Shown here one piece after another: positions 33,393 through 41,300 of a DNA stretch of 64,000 nucleotides (positions within the stretch are counted from its first letter, which is position 1; each line of letters starts with the position of its first letter). The notes under the pieces are model-generated. The model was not told the DNA's origin, made no database searches, and saw only the letters and a program-made list of their open reading frames with translations. Position numbers and translations under genes: made by a program. Origin of the DNA: Desulfuromonadales bacterium (GTDB taxonomy: Bacteria > Desulfobacterota > Desulfuromonadia > Desulfuromonadales > BM103); the NCBI GenBank assembly GCA_030145205.1, contig JAQYVZ010000020.1, positions 1-64,000 on the forward strand. The letters run 5' to 3'.

Positions 33393-34586
33393 ATGAGAAG
33401 CCTCATTCGCAATCTGTTCCTGCTGGCTATCCTGATCCCCGGCATGGCCGTCATGAGCCAGGCCGGCCAACGACAGGGAGCGCTGAGCATTAGCCCTTCC
33501 ATCGGCTACCACATATTTGACAGCGACCAGAACCTGGATGATGCCGCGGCATACGGGTTTTCGCTCGGATATAACCTGACCAAACACTGGTCGGTTGAGC
33601 TCGATGGCCGCTTCACATCCACCGAAACTGATTTTGACAGTAGAGAGATTAGCAATGAAGATGTCGATGTCTGGGATTACTCCCTGAACGCACTCTACCA
33701 TTTCAATCCGGACGGACCATTCGTCCCCTATGTGACCGCAGGCTTCGGCAATACTGTCTACACGATGGACACCTACAAGGATGACGAAGACTTCATGTTG
33801 AACTGGGGGATCGGCGCCAAGTACTTCTTTAATGAAGACACGGCTTTGCGCCTCGAAGCCCGGCACATCGGTGCATTCTGGTCAGATGATCGCTGGGACA
33901 TCGACGGGAGCGGCCATGAAACGACCGAGAATCATTTCATCGTCTCTGCCGGTCTCTATTTCCAGTTCGGCGGAGTCGTCGCCCCGCTGCCCCCGCCACC
34001 AGACGACGATCTGGATGGCATTCCAAACCTGCGAGACAAGTGCCCTGACACGCCCTACGGCACGCTGGTCGATGCCGTCGGTTGCGAGCCGCAACCCCGG
34101 ATAGCACCTCCGCCGCCACCCAAAAAACCGGTTGATCGCGATTCGGATGGAGATGGTGTGCTGGACAGCCGTGACAAATGCCCCGGGACGCCCAAGGGCG
34201 TGATTGTCGATGAAGATGGCTGCCCGATCAAGTTCACCCTGCAGATCGAATTTGATTTCGACAAAGCGGCAGTGCGGCCGCAATATCATGCACGCCTCAA
34301 AGAGGCTGCCGAATTCATCAACAAATATCCCGAGACCAAGTTCCTGCTGGCCGGCCATACCGACAGCCGCGGTTCAGACGCCTATAACAAGACCCTGTCC
34401 ATGCGTCGGGCTGCTGCTGTGAAAAAATACCTGGTCGAGGAGTTCGGTATCGGTGCCCAGCTTCTGTATCCGCGCGGCTATGGTGAAAAACAGCCCATCG
34501 CAACAAACGATACAGATGATGGTCGTCAGAAAAACCGTCGGGTTGAAGTGATCTGTTGCGTGATTATCCCGCCTGAAGGGGAGTGA
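33393..34586 (+). CDS. OmpA-family protein with thrombospondin type 3 repeats
   Basis: A 397-residue outer-membrane protein starting at the ATG preceded by AAGGAG; the longer frame from 33309 adds 28 non-native residues. A signal peptide ends near MSQAGQ. An eight-strand-type OmpA barrel covers about 25-195. Two calcium-binding thrombospondin type 3 units (DDDLDGIPNLRDKCPDTPYG and DSDGDGVLDSRDKCPGTPKG) act as a spacer, and an OmpA-like peptidoglycan-binding domain covers about 285-395 (GHTDSRGSDAYNKTLSMRRA, KNRRVEV). It anchors the outer membrane to the cell wall. A strong terminator follows. Confidence 0.93.
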   Translation: MRSLIRNLFLLAILIPGMAVMSQAGQRQGALSISPSIGYHIFDSDQNLDDAAAYGFSLGYNLTKHWSVELDGRFTSTETDFDSREISNEDVDVWDYSLNALYHFNPDGPFVPYVTAGFGNTVYTMDTYKDDEDFMLNWGIGAKYFFNEDTALRLEARHIGAFWSDDRWDIDGSGHETTENHFIVSAGLYFQFGGVVAPLPPPPDDDLDGIPNLRDKCPDTPYGTLVDAVGCEPQPRIAPPPPPKKPVDRDSDGDGVLDSRDKCPGTPKGVIVDEDGCPIKFTLQIEFDFDKAAVRPQYHARLKEAAEFINKYPETKFLLAGHTDSRGSDAYNKTLSMRRAAAVKKYLVEEFGIGAQLLYPRGYGEKQPIATNDTDDGRQKNRRVEVICCVIIPPEGE

Positions 34587-34627
34587 GTTGCGTCAGTAAC
34601 GTCTGACAATGCCACCATGGGGGAAGA

Positions 34628-34663
34628 AAGGGGAGCGGTTGTACCGCTCCCCTTTCACTTTTT
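34628..34663 (+). terminator. Intrinsic terminator after the OmpA-family gene
   Basis: GGGGAGCGGT (34630-34639) pairs with ACCGCTCCCC (34643-34652) over a TGT loop; the flanking AA/TT extends the stem. TTTCACTTTTT follows. Confidence 0.85.
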
Positions 34664-34722
34664 GGTATTTTGCAATTTTTTACGGAGGGTGAGGGGGAAG
34701 CTTAAGAAATTAAGTTCGCTGC

Positions 34723-35319
34723 TCATTTCTTTTCCACCGCAAGCAAATACGGAGCCTCGGCATGATTGGTCACCGTGACCTGCAACACCTGCCAATCGGC
34801 GCTTGGCAGGGCGGTAAAAAGCTGCTGAACTGCCTCGCCCTCTTCAGCACCACCGGGGTGCCCCGGGTAAACGGTAACCAGCAGGCGTCCACCTTTCTGC
34901 AGGAGAGGCAAAACCTGTTCCAGGGCAGCGATGGTTGAACTGGCAGACGTTGTTATCGCGGTGTCCCCGCCGGGGAGATAGCCCAGGTTTGCCACGGCAA
35001 CCTTGATCGGGTCTTGAACCAGCTCCCCGATTGCCGTGTGACAGGCGTGAACCAGTGTCACGCCGGCCGTTGCGGGCAGCGGCTGTCCGGCAGCACCGTC
35101 AGCAACCGGATAGCCTGCATCGGTCAGGTTCTGGCGGGTGTGAAGTAAAGCTTCCGTCTGGATATCAAAGGAAACCACGCGACCATCCGGGCCAACCGCA
35201 GCTGCAAGCATGCAGGTATCCCGGCCCTTTCCTGCGGTCAGATCGATGGCCAGATCACCCGACTTGAGGGCTTCTTGAGCGAGCAAATGACTCCAGGTAA
35301 CAATATGTGTGAGGGACAT
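34723..35319 (-). CDS. YtqB/MnmM-like SAM-dependent methyltransferase
   Basis: A 198-residue class I methyltransferase of the YtqB family, whose Bacillus member (MnmM) methylates the 5-aminomethyl-2-thiouridine of tRNA wobble positions. SAM-binding motif I is DLTAGKGRDT (residues 26-35), motif II FDIQTEAL, and the family motif NLGYLPGGD with downstream T residues is intact, followed by LLVTVYPGHPGG. It is cytoplasmic. It is the last gene on the minus strand after TerB, DUF190 and CrcB genes, with a 50-base gap to TerB, so it may have its own promoter. Confidence 0.85.
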   Translation of the reverse strand: MSLTHIVTWSHLLAQEALKSGDLAIDLTAGKGRDTCMLAAAVGPDGRVVSFDIQTEALLHTRQNLTDAGYPVADGAAGQPLPATAGVTLVHACHTAIGELVQDPIKVAVANLGYLPGGDTAITTSASSTIAALEQVLPLLQKGGRLLVTVYPGHPGGAEEGEAVQQLFTALPSADWQVLQVTVTNHAEAPYLLAVEKK

Positions 35320-35371
35320 GGATACCGTAAGACAAGCGGGGTGGCAGATTAACCAGGCACGTTTTAAAAAC

Positions 35372-35830
35372 TCACCCTGAAGAGCGCATTTCGTTGATGA
35401 CTTTGACTTTGCGGTCGATCACATCTTTATGCGAAAGGCGCAGCAACTGCGCGAGCTGCCGAGCCAGAGCATCTTCATGCTTGTCCATCTTGCCATCAGC
35501 ATAAATCACCTGCCAGAAACCTTCCATGACGTCCAACTTCTCTTCGCGTGAGAAGTGTGCGTTGATTTCCCGGGCAAACTGAAACAGGTCCAGGCTTTCA
35601 GTCCGCTCCTCATGCGCATAATCCACCAGCTCGGCAACCATTTCTGCAGACATCTTGAATTTATCGGCGAGCAAGTCGTGAACCACGCGGGCTTCAACGG
35701 CATGATAATGCCCATCACTGTGAGCAATCTCCAGCAACAGAGCACAGATCGCGACCTGAGCTCGCTCGAAGCGCTCGGCCTTGTTGGCTGGCTGTTCCGT
35801 CTGAAGCAAGTTTTTGATCAGACCGATCAC
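35372..35830 (-). CDS. TerB-family protein
   Basis: A 152-residue all-helical TerB-like protein. It has the paired acidic motifs of the fold: EIAHSDGHYHAVE (about residues 34-46) and VIYADGKMDKHED (about 107-119), which in TerB bind metal. The GTG start overlaps the TGA stop of the DUF190 gene (GTGA), giving tight coupling. TerB-like proteins occur far beyond tellurite resistance, and no other ter genes are here, so its role in this fluoride-export cluster is unknown. Confidence 0.85.
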   Translation of the reverse strand: MIGLIKNLLQTEQPANKAERFERAQVAICALLLEIAHSDGHYHAVEARVVHDLLADKFKMSAEMVAELVDYAHEERTESLDLFQFAREINAHFSREEKLDVMEGFWQVIYADGKMDKHEDALARQLAQLLRLSHKDVIDRKVKVINEMRSSG

Positions 35831-36171
35831 GACTCAGTCCTTTCACCAAACCGGATAACCCGGGCCTTCTCCAGAGTAATCAGGCCTCCCTGGAACATCC
35901 CCTCAATGCGTGGCAGGATTTCTTCAATCCGGTCCTCTTGTTCGACGACTTCGACCACAACCGGCAGGTTCTGGCTAAGCCGCAGGAGCCGGTCCGTATG
36001 CTTGACGCTGCTGGCACCAAACCCCATCGCCCCCTTGAGAACCGTCGCACCGGAGAAACCTTCCTCAATCAACAGGTCGACCAGAGCTTCGTACAAGGGT
36101 TTATTCTCATAACGGTCAGTCTCGCAGATAAAGATCCGCATCAAGGTCATTTCTTGCTGTTCGGGCATCAT
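35827..36171 (-). CDS. DUF190 (PII-like fold) protein
   Basis: A ~114-residue DUF190 protein, a small PII/CutA-like alpha-beta fold commonly encoded beside crcB. The sequence MTLMRIFICETDRYENKPLYEALVDLLIEEGFSGATVLKGAMGFG in segments is typical, with RLSQNLPVVVEVVE and ARVIRFG further on. The frame is open to 36234, but AGGAAGG lies just before two adjacent ATG codons at 36171 and 36168, so the start is one of these. The overlap with terB and close spacing to crcB indicate one transcript. A regulatory role on the fluoride channel is plausible. Confidence 0.88.
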   Translation of the reverse strand: MMPEQQEMTLMRIFICETDRYENKPLYEALVDLLIEEGFSGATVLKGAMGFGASSVKHTDRLLRLSQNLPVVVEVVEQEDRIEEILPRIEGMFQGGLITLEKARVIRFGERTES

Positions 36172-36193
36172 CTTTCCTTCCTCAATGCTGTCT

Positions 36194-36565
36194 TCAGATT
36201 TGTCGAGCGACAAAAATACCCAGCGCGGCAGCACTTACGCAAACCAGCACGTTCAGCAGGATGTTAGCGCCCGCCGAAGTGAAACTGCCCTCCTCCAACA
36301 GCCGGATTGTTTCGTAGGAGAAGGTCGAAAAGGTCGTAAACCCTCCCATAAAACCAACCGTGATGCCAAGGCGCACCTCTGGGCTCAACAAGGTACTGTG
36401 CTGACTTCCCTCCATGATCAGACCAAGCAGAAAAGAACCAATCACATTGACGGCCAGGGTCCCGAAAGGCAGAGCAGTGCCCGTCGCCTTCAGCACCCAG
36501 CCGGAGACCAGGTAGCGCGACAAACAACCGCACGCACCAAAAATTCCAATATAAAAAAATTGCAT
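36194..36565 (-). CDS. crcB: CrcB/Fluc fluoride channel
   Basis: A 123-residue inner-membrane protein with four hydrophobic helices. It is the single-subunit type that dimerises as a dual-topology fluoride channel. Family motifs are GACGCLSRYLVSGW near the N-terminus, FGTLAVNVIGSFLLG, and GFMGGFTTFSTFSYE with the central sodium-binding turn and phenylalanine box. AGGGA precedes the ATG. DUF190 and terB genes follow. I looked upstream for a fluoride riboswitch and saw none, so the control mechanism is open. Confidence 0.94.
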   Translation of the reverse strand: MQFFYIGIFGACGCLSRYLVSGWVLKATGTALPFGTLAVNVIGSFLLGLIMEGSQHSTLLSPEVRLGITVGFMGGFTTFSTFSYETIRLLEEGSFTSAGANILLNVLVCVSAAALGIFVARQI

Positions 36566-36720
36566 GATTTTGTCCCTGTTCTGACTGAACTCCGGCCATT
36601 ATGCGAGGACACATTCATGCTGTCAACTTAACTTCATTTTCATTGAGACAGTGCTGAGTACCAGGAGATGAGTACTGAGTTAAACATTGGCAACATTGTA
36701 AATTCAATGAGGTACAAATC

Positions 36721-36808
36721 CACCCTCATCCTAACCTTCTCCCGTCAAGGGAGAAGGAGTAAAAATGAGTCCCCTCTCCCCTGGAGGGAGAGGGCTAGGG
36801 TGAGGGGG
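36721..36808. repeat. Head-to-head pair of CCCTCACCC/CTTCTCCC repeats
   Basis: The first copy (36721-36758) runs CACCCTCATCCTAACC then CTTCTCCC-GTCAA-GGGAGAAG. The second (36769-36808) is inverted: CCCTCTCCCCTGGAGGGAGAGG then CTAGGGTGAGGGGG. The region between crcB and rpoH holds this pair and nothing coding. Confidence 0.75.
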
Positions 36809-36847
36809 ACGACACAATGCTCATTACTCAATCTCTTCGTAAAAAAC

Positions 36848-36876
36848 TTGCAAACAAACATTCGTTTTGCTATATA
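36848..36876 (+). promoter_or_regulatory. Sigma-70 promoter of rpoH
   Basis: TTGCAA (36848-36853) and TATATA (36871-36876) are separated by exactly 17 bases. The CIRCE operator begins at the very next base, covering the expected transcription start. Confidence 0.75.
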
Positions 36877-36903
36877 TTAGCACTCTCAATCAGAGAGTGC
36901 CAA
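36877..36903 (+). promoter_or_regulatory. CIRCE operator (HrcA binding site)
   Basis: The inverted repeat reads TTAGCACTC, nine bases, GAGTGCCAA. It differs from the CIRCE consensus TTAGCACTC-N9-GAGTGCTAA at a single base. It lies directly downstream of the -10 element and 44 bases before the rpoH start, so the HrcA repressor should block transcription of this sigma factor gene in the absence of heat stress. Confidence 0.9.
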
Positions 36904-36947
36904 GAGCACCATTACAACCAGTAAAACCGTAGGAAACGGACCACATC

Positions 36948-37814
36948 ATGAGTACGATCAGCTTACCAGTTGTCACTGAAACATTTGAACACTACATGAC
37001 CCAGGTCAACCGCTTTAACCTGCTTACGGACAAAGAAGAGAAACGTCTGGCGCGCCGCCTGCGTGACCAGGACGACCTGGACGCAGCTCATCGCCTGGTC
37101 TGCGCCAACCTGCGCTTTGTCGTCAAAGTCGCCTACGAATACAAAGGTTACGGAATCCGCCTGCTTGACCTGGTTCAGGAAGGCAATATCGGCTTGATGA
37201 AAGCGGTCAAGAAATTTGATCCCGACCGCGGCATCCGCCTGATTACCTATGCCGTCTGGTGGATTCGTGCCTACATGCAGAATTTCATCATGCGCAGCTG
37301 GTCGCTGGTCAAAATCGGCACGACCCAGGCACAGCGCAAGCTCTTCTTCAAACTCGGCCAGACCCGCACCGCGCTACGCAACCTGACCGGGAGCGAAGAC
37401 TACGCAGAAATTGCCAACGAACTGGACGTCAATCAGGAGGTCGTGCTCGAAATGAGTCAACGCCTCGGGCAGCGCGACGCGTCTCTCGATCTGCACCTCA
37501 GCGATGATAGCGACTTCAGTCTGATGGACACCCTCGCTGACGAGCGTGACAACCAGGAAACCTCACTGATCGACGCACAATCGCGCACACGGGCGACGGA
37601 GCAGATCGGCGAGGCCATGGCGACGCTCAAACCGCGCGAGCGGGAGATCATCGAGCAGCGTCTGCTCACTGAGACACCCCGAACTTTACAGGACTTGGCC
37701 GACGAATTTGGCATCAGCCGCGAGCGCGTCCGCCAAGTCGAGCAAAAAGCCCTGCAAAAGCTGAAAGGCTCACTGGGCGAATTAGCACCGGACAATTATG
37801 TGATTAACGATTGA
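36948..37814 (+). CDS. rpoH: Heat-shock sigma factor RpoH (sigma-32)
   Basis: A 288-residue sigma-70-family factor. Region 2 shows LVCANLRFVVKVAYEYKGYG, LLDLVQEGNIGLMKAVKKFDPDRG and ITYAVWWIRAYMQNFIM in segments; the RpoH box QRKLFFKL lies near residue 126, and region 4 ends with FGISRERVRQVEQKALQKLK. It directs RNA polymerase to heat-shock promoters. The presence of the RpoH box separates it from RpoD and RpoS. The gene has its own promoter with a CIRCE site, so HrcA repression sits above the sigma-32 regulon here. It is followed by bamD after 78 bases. Confidence 0.95.
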   Translation: MSTISLPVVTETFEHYMTQVNRFNLLTDKEEKRLARRLRDQDDLDAAHRLVCANLRFVVKVAYEYKGYGIRLLDLVQEGNIGLMKAVKKFDPDRGIRLITYAVWWIRAYMQNFIMRSWSLVKIGTTQAQRKLFFKLGQTRTALRNLTGSEDYAEIANELDVNQEVVLEMSQRLGQRDASLDLHLSDDSDFSLMDTLADERDNQETSLIDAQSRTRATEQIGEAMATLKPREREIIEQRLLTETPRTLQDLADEFGISRERVRQVEQKALQKLKGSLGELAPDNYVIND

Positions 37815-37892
37815 CAAACGGGACAACTTGCCGTTATTTAATGAGTTCACCGAATTCATCCGGCCAACCACAACCAACCAGGGCAATTCATT

Positions 37893-38633
37893 ATGTTCCG
37901 TGCTTTAGCCATTCTCTGCCTGCTTCTGCTGGCGGCATGCTCTTCAAAAACCGTTGATCAAACCGAACTCGACCCAGCCGTCATCAATTTCCAGGAAGGC
38001 GAAGCAGCCTTTGAAAGCGGCTTGTACCAGGACGCCATTGCTTCGTGGGAGAAAGTTCGGGAAAGTTACTATTCCCCCGAGTTGACCACCCTGGCCGAGT
38101 TCAAGATCGCCGAAGCCTATTTCCTCGGAGAAGATTACGTGGAAGCCTCGGTGGCCTTTGAAGAGTTCTTGAAAAACTATCCGGGCCACGCCCGCAGTGC
38201 TGATGTCCTGTACCAGCTCGGCATTGCGTATACGCACCAGATGCGTAGCCATGACCAGGACCAGGGGCCGACCCGCCGTGCATTGAACACCTTTCGCATG
38301 CTCAAACAAAGCTTCCCAGACGATCCGCGCAATGTTGAAGCGCAAGGCTACATCGCGAGCGGCCTGAGCGAACTCGCCGCCAGTGAAATGTCCGTTGCCC
38401 GCTTCTACTACAAAACCAAACATTACGGTGCCGCGGTCTTACGTCTGGAAGGTCTTTTACGGAGCTATCCCGATTACGACATGCAAGACGAAGTGTACCT
38501 CTACCTTGGCCAGGCACACCTGAAGAACGGCAACCGTGACAAGGCCTCTGAGGCTTTCAACACCCTGTTCAAGCAATTCAGCGGCAGTGAGTATATTGAG
38601 ACTGCCCAGGAGTTTATTGACGAGAACTTTTAA
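37893..38633 (+). CDS. bamD: Outer-membrane assembly lipoprotein BamD
   Basis: A 246-residue lipoprotein with a signal peptide and lipobox LLAAC (acylated Cys16). The mature protein is made of TPR-like repeats (about 30-245): NFQEGEAAFESGLYQDAIASWEKV, AEFKIAEAYFLGEDYVEASVAFEEFLKNYPGH and so on, ending YIETAQEFIDENF. BamD links the BAM complex for folding of outer-membrane proteins. The length matches the family. It probably lies in the rpoH transcript or has its own promoter in the 78-base gap. It would be needed to insert the barrel proteins encoded in this window. Confidence 0.9.
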   Translation: MFRALAILCLLLLAACSSKTVDQTELDPAVINFQEGEAAFESGLYQDAIASWEKVRESYYSPELTTLAEFKIAEAYFLGEDYVEASVAFEEFLKNYPGHARSADVLYQLGIAYTHQMRSHDQDQGPTRRALNTFRMLKQSFPDDPRNVEAQGYIASGLSELAASEMSVARFYYKTKHYGAAVLRLEGLLRSYPDYDMQDEVYLYLGQAHLKNGNRDKASEAFNTLFKQFSGSEYIETAQEFIDENF

Positions 38634-38662
38634 GCCCGCACCTCTGACCTGACGACTTCCAA

Positions 38663-38691
38663 GGACCTGGCCGTAATCGCCAGGTCCTTTT
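38663..38691 (+). terminator. Intrinsic terminator after bamD
   Basis: GGACCTGGC (38663-38671) pairs with GCCAGGTCC (38679-38687) across a 7-base loop, followed by TTTT. Confidence 0.85.
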
Positions 38692-39161
38692 GCGTTGCAG
38701 GAAACTGGTTATCGTTGCATGTTCTATCGACGTGTCGCCCGCATCATCGCCTGATCAATTCAGCACAGCTCAGCATCACACCAATCAAAAACATCAACAA
38801 TATCAGATAAATAAAAAAAACAGGCCAGCGGTTTCATGTTCACTCAGACAGAACCGCAACGAAGTCATTCTCCCACGCAAAGTGTATATTGCATACAGCC
38901 TTTTCACTTGACTTGCCCGATGCTCCATACTATAAAATCTCCTGAACATTTATAACGTGATTTTATCCGCTTCAGCTCCAAAGGCGTTTACACCGCCGTC
39001 AGAGCTCCTTTCCTTTCAGGAAAGACCGCGGTTTAGGGCTTTTTCGCCCGAAAAAAACATTAGAAACCACTCAAGCACGATGTTCTAATTTTCAGGCCTG
39101 GTCCAACAAGGTCGTCAGTACATTCGGGAGTTGTCCCGAAAAATTCCATAGGAGGAGAGAG
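38692..39161 (+). other. Long upstream region and structured leader of the CoA-transferase gene
   Basis: About 470 bases without a gene. The first 210 bases are AT-rich with no clear feature. From the promoter at 38908-38936 the transcript would have a leader of roughly 215 bases. That leader contains several short stems: CTTTCCT/AGGAAAG near 39008, GGGC/GCCC near 39035, and TTCGGGA/TCCCGAA (39123-39140) followed by AAATT just before the ribosome binding site AGGAGG. It matches no riboswitch class that I recognise. Confidence 0.5.
38908..38936 (+). promoter_or_regulatory. Sigma-70 promoter of the CoA-transferase gene
   Basis: TTGACT (38908-38913) and TATAAA (38931-38936) are 17 bases apart. 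Both hexamers are near consensus, as expected for a strongly expressed central-metabolism gene. Confidence 0.8.
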
Positions 39162-40748
39162 ATGTCCGATTACGGTACACTAGAAAGTCGCGTTCGTCGC
39201 AAGTCCCTGCTCAACAAAGTCATGAAGGCTGAAGATACCATTCAGTACTTCTCATCTGGCCAGAACCTTCTCTGGTCCGGTTTCACCCCGGCCGGTTACC
39301 CTAAAGCTGTCCCTATTGCTTTGGCTGATCATGTTGAGGCCAACAACCTGCAAGGCAAGATGAAGTTCAACCTGTTCATTGGTGCTTCTGTTGGCGCCGA
39401 AACTGAAGACCGCTGGGCGACCCTCGACATGATCGATCGTCGTTGGCCTTACCAGACCGGCAAAAACATCGCCAAAGGCATCAACGCCGGCCGCATCCGC
39501 ATGGGCGACAAGCACCTTGGCCTGTTTGCTCAGGACATCAGCTACGGTTTCTACACCGAAAATGGCCGCTACGATGTTGGTATCATCGAAGTCTCCGCCA
39601 TCACCGAAGACTGTGGCCTGGCCCTGACCTCCTCTTGTGGTATCGTTGCCGAAGCAATCAACCTGTGCGACAAGATCATTATCGAAGTCAACACCGGGCA
39701 GCCTTCCTTCGAAGGCCTGCACGATATCGCAATGCAGCAGAAACCACCAAATCGTGCACCGTTCCTGATCACCGAAGCCCACACCCGCATCGGCACTCCC
39801 TATGTTCCTTGCGATCCGGACAAAATTATCGCTGTCGTCGAATCCAAGCATCGCGATAAAGGTCGTGCATTTGCAGGTCAGGATGACACTTCCGACGCAA
39901 TCGCCGGTCACCTCATGGAGTTCTTTTCCCACGAGGTAAAGATGGGTCGCTTGCCAGAGAACCTGCTGCCGCTGCAGTCCGGTGTCGGTTCCATCGCTAA
40001 CGCCGTTGTTGGCGGTCTCGCGAATGGCCCGTTCACTAACCTCAGCGTCTTCACCGAGGTTCTGCAGGACACCATGCTCGACTTCTTCGACTCCGGCAAA
40101 CTGAACTTCGCTTCGGCCTGTTCGCTGTCACTCTCAGAAGACCCGGGCTTCCCACGTTTCTTCGAAAACTGGGACAAGTATTTCGACAAGTGCATTCTGC
40201 GTCCCCTGTCGATCTCCAACGCTCCCGAGCCGATCCGTCGTCTCGGTTGTATCGCCATGAACACCCCAGTCGAATTTGACATCTATGCTCACGCCAACTC
40301 AACTCTGGTTGGTGGTACCCGGATGATCAACGGCCTCGGCGGTTCCGGTGACTACCTGCGTAACGGTTACCTGAAGATCATGCACAGCCCGTCAACCCGT
40401 CCGAGCAAGACCGATCCACACGGTATCACTTGCGTGGTTCCGAAGGCTCCGCACATTGACCACACTGAGCACGATCTCGATGTTCTGGTGACCGAGCAGG
40501 GCCTGGCTGACCTTCGTGGCGTTGCCCCGAAAGAGCGTGCCAAGCTGATCATCGAAAAATGTGGTCACCCTGAGTACAAGCCGATTCTCAATGATTACCT
40601 CGAGATGGCATCCAAAGATTGCCTCGCACGTGGCGTCGGTCATGAGCCGCAACTGTTCGACCGTGCCTTCAAAATGCAGCAGAACCTTGCTGAGAACGGC
40701 ACCATGCGCATCAAAAACTGGGACATCAAAATCGATCTCTGCGAATAA
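39162..40748 (+). CDS. Acetyl-CoA hydrolase/transferase family enzyme (succinyl-CoA:acetate CoA-transferase)
   Basis: A 528-residue class I CoA-transferase of the acetyl-CoA hydrolase/transferase family. In Geobacter relatives this enzyme moves CoA from succinyl-CoA to acetate, activating acetate while completing the citric acid cycle. The catalytic Glu lies in SVFTEVLQD (near residue 301); the GLGGSGDYLRNGYLKIMHSPSTRPSKTDP region and LVTEQGLADLRG are conserved. AGGAGG precedes the ATG at good spacing. It has its own near-consensus promoter, a long structured leader and a strong terminator, so it is a monocistronic, highly expressed gene. 4-hydroxybutyrate or propionate CoA-transferase is less likely. 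Confidence 0.93.
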   Translation: MSDYGTLESRVRRKSLLNKVMKAEDTIQYFSSGQNLLWSGFTPAGYPKAVPIALADHVEANNLQGKMKFNLFIGASVGAETEDRWATLDMIDRRWPYQTGKNIAKGINAGRIRMGDKHLGLFAQDISYGFYTENGRYDVGIIEVSAITEDCGLALTSSCGIVAEAINLCDKIIIEVNTGQPSFEGLHDIAMQQKPPNRAPFLITEAHTRIGTPYVPCDPDKIIAVVESKHRDKGRAFAGQDDTSDAIAGHLMEFFSHEVKMGRLPENLLPLQSGVGSIANAVVGGLANGPFTNLSVFTEVLQDTMLDFFDSGKLNFASACSLSLSEDPGFPRFFENWDKYFDKCILRPLSISNAPEPIRRLGCIAMNTPVEFDIYAHANSTLVGGTRMINGLGGSGDYLRNGYLKIMHSPSTRPSKTDPHGITCVVPKAPHIDHTEHDLDVLVTEQGLADLRGVAPKERAKLIIEKCGHPEYKPILNDYLEMASKDCLARGVGHEPQLFDRAFKMQQNLAENGTMRIKNWDIKIDLCE

Positions 40749-40773
40749 GCAGAATAGACCGTTTGCAGTCTCT

Positions 40774-40804
40774 AAGCCCCTCCGGAAACGGAGGGGCTTT
40801 TTTT
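40774..40804 (+). terminator. Intrinsic terminator after the CoA-transferase gene
   Basis: AAGCCCCTCC (40774-40783) pairs with GGAGGGGCTT (40790-40799) over GGAAAC; seven T residues end at 40804. Confidence 0.92.
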
Positions 40805-40928
40805 GTTCAGATGGGCCGAATAACCCGTGAACAATCGCATAAAAAAAACCGTCTCAAATCCATTTTTAAATCCTTCATTTTCTTGACAGCTTCTTCTTGC
40901 ATTTCCACATGAAGCAAACAGGTATAAC

Positions 40929-40945
40929 TTGGCATAACTTCTGCA
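40929..40945 (+). promoter_or_regulatory. Sigma-54 (RpoN) promoter candidate, operon 1
   Basis: TTGGCATAACTTCTGCA matches the -24/-12 consensus YTGGCACGRNNNTTGCW at most defined positions and has the strict GG-N10-GC spacing. It lies about 110 bases before the riboswitch. A better match occurs at the same relative place before the second riboswitch (57219), which strengthens both calls. Confidence 0.7.
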
Positions 40946-41055
40946 TTTTTCATGTGCGTTTTGCTTGATCCAAACTGCGCCATTTTATCTCGACATGGCA
41001 AAACCGACAGGAGGCCTAACCGCGGGGACAAAATTGACCTAACAAACAACGTTGA

Positions 41056-41153
41056 CTTCTCCGACAAGAGCAAAACCGGAGCAATCCGATGACGCAGAGC
41101 CAAGGACCCGAAAGCATTGATGTTTATTGGGAAGCCTGGCCGCCGAAGAGAAG
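41056..41153 (+). promoter_or_regulatory. GEMM-I riboswitch 1, predicted cGAMP type
   Basis: The RNA shows the GEMM-I core: P1 CTTCTC (41056-41061) with GAGAAG (41148-41153), AGCAAAACC, a small P2 hairpin, GACGCAGAGCC, then the P3 arm closed by CCTGG. In Vc2 numbering position 20 (two bases before CAAA) is A, and A47 and C46 are kept. A at position 20 marks the Geobacter GEMM-Ib variants that sense 3',3'-cGAMP rather than c-di-GMP. A terminator follows at 41197. Confidence 0.87.
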
Positions 41154-41196
41154 GTGTAAACCAGACGACAGCCGTGACTAATTACGCTGGCAAAGG

Positions 41197-41239
41197 TAGC
41201 GCCGCATTTCGGCTTCACGAAGGACGGCGCTATTTTTTT
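41197..41239 (+). terminator. Riboswitch expression-platform terminator, operon 1
   Basis: TAGCGCCG (41197-41204) pairs with CGGCGCTA (41225-41232), with an inner TTCG/CGAA stem, and seven T residues follow (41233-41239). Its place between the aptamer and the first gene indicates transcriptional control. Confidence 0.88.
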
Positions 41240-41300
41240 GCCAAGCATGGTGACCATAATTGGCCAAGGGAGTAGTGCGCCCTGACAAATTATGGCGTTT

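Noticed and set aside
35372-35830. Tellurite resistance operon
   Set aside because: Only a terB-like gene is present; terC, terD and others are absent, and the gene is coupled to DUF190 and crcB.
36566-36720. Possible fluoride riboswitch upstream of crcB
   Set aside because: Reading the crcB upstream strand, I could not find the conserved GGCGAUGG-type core or pseudoknot partners.
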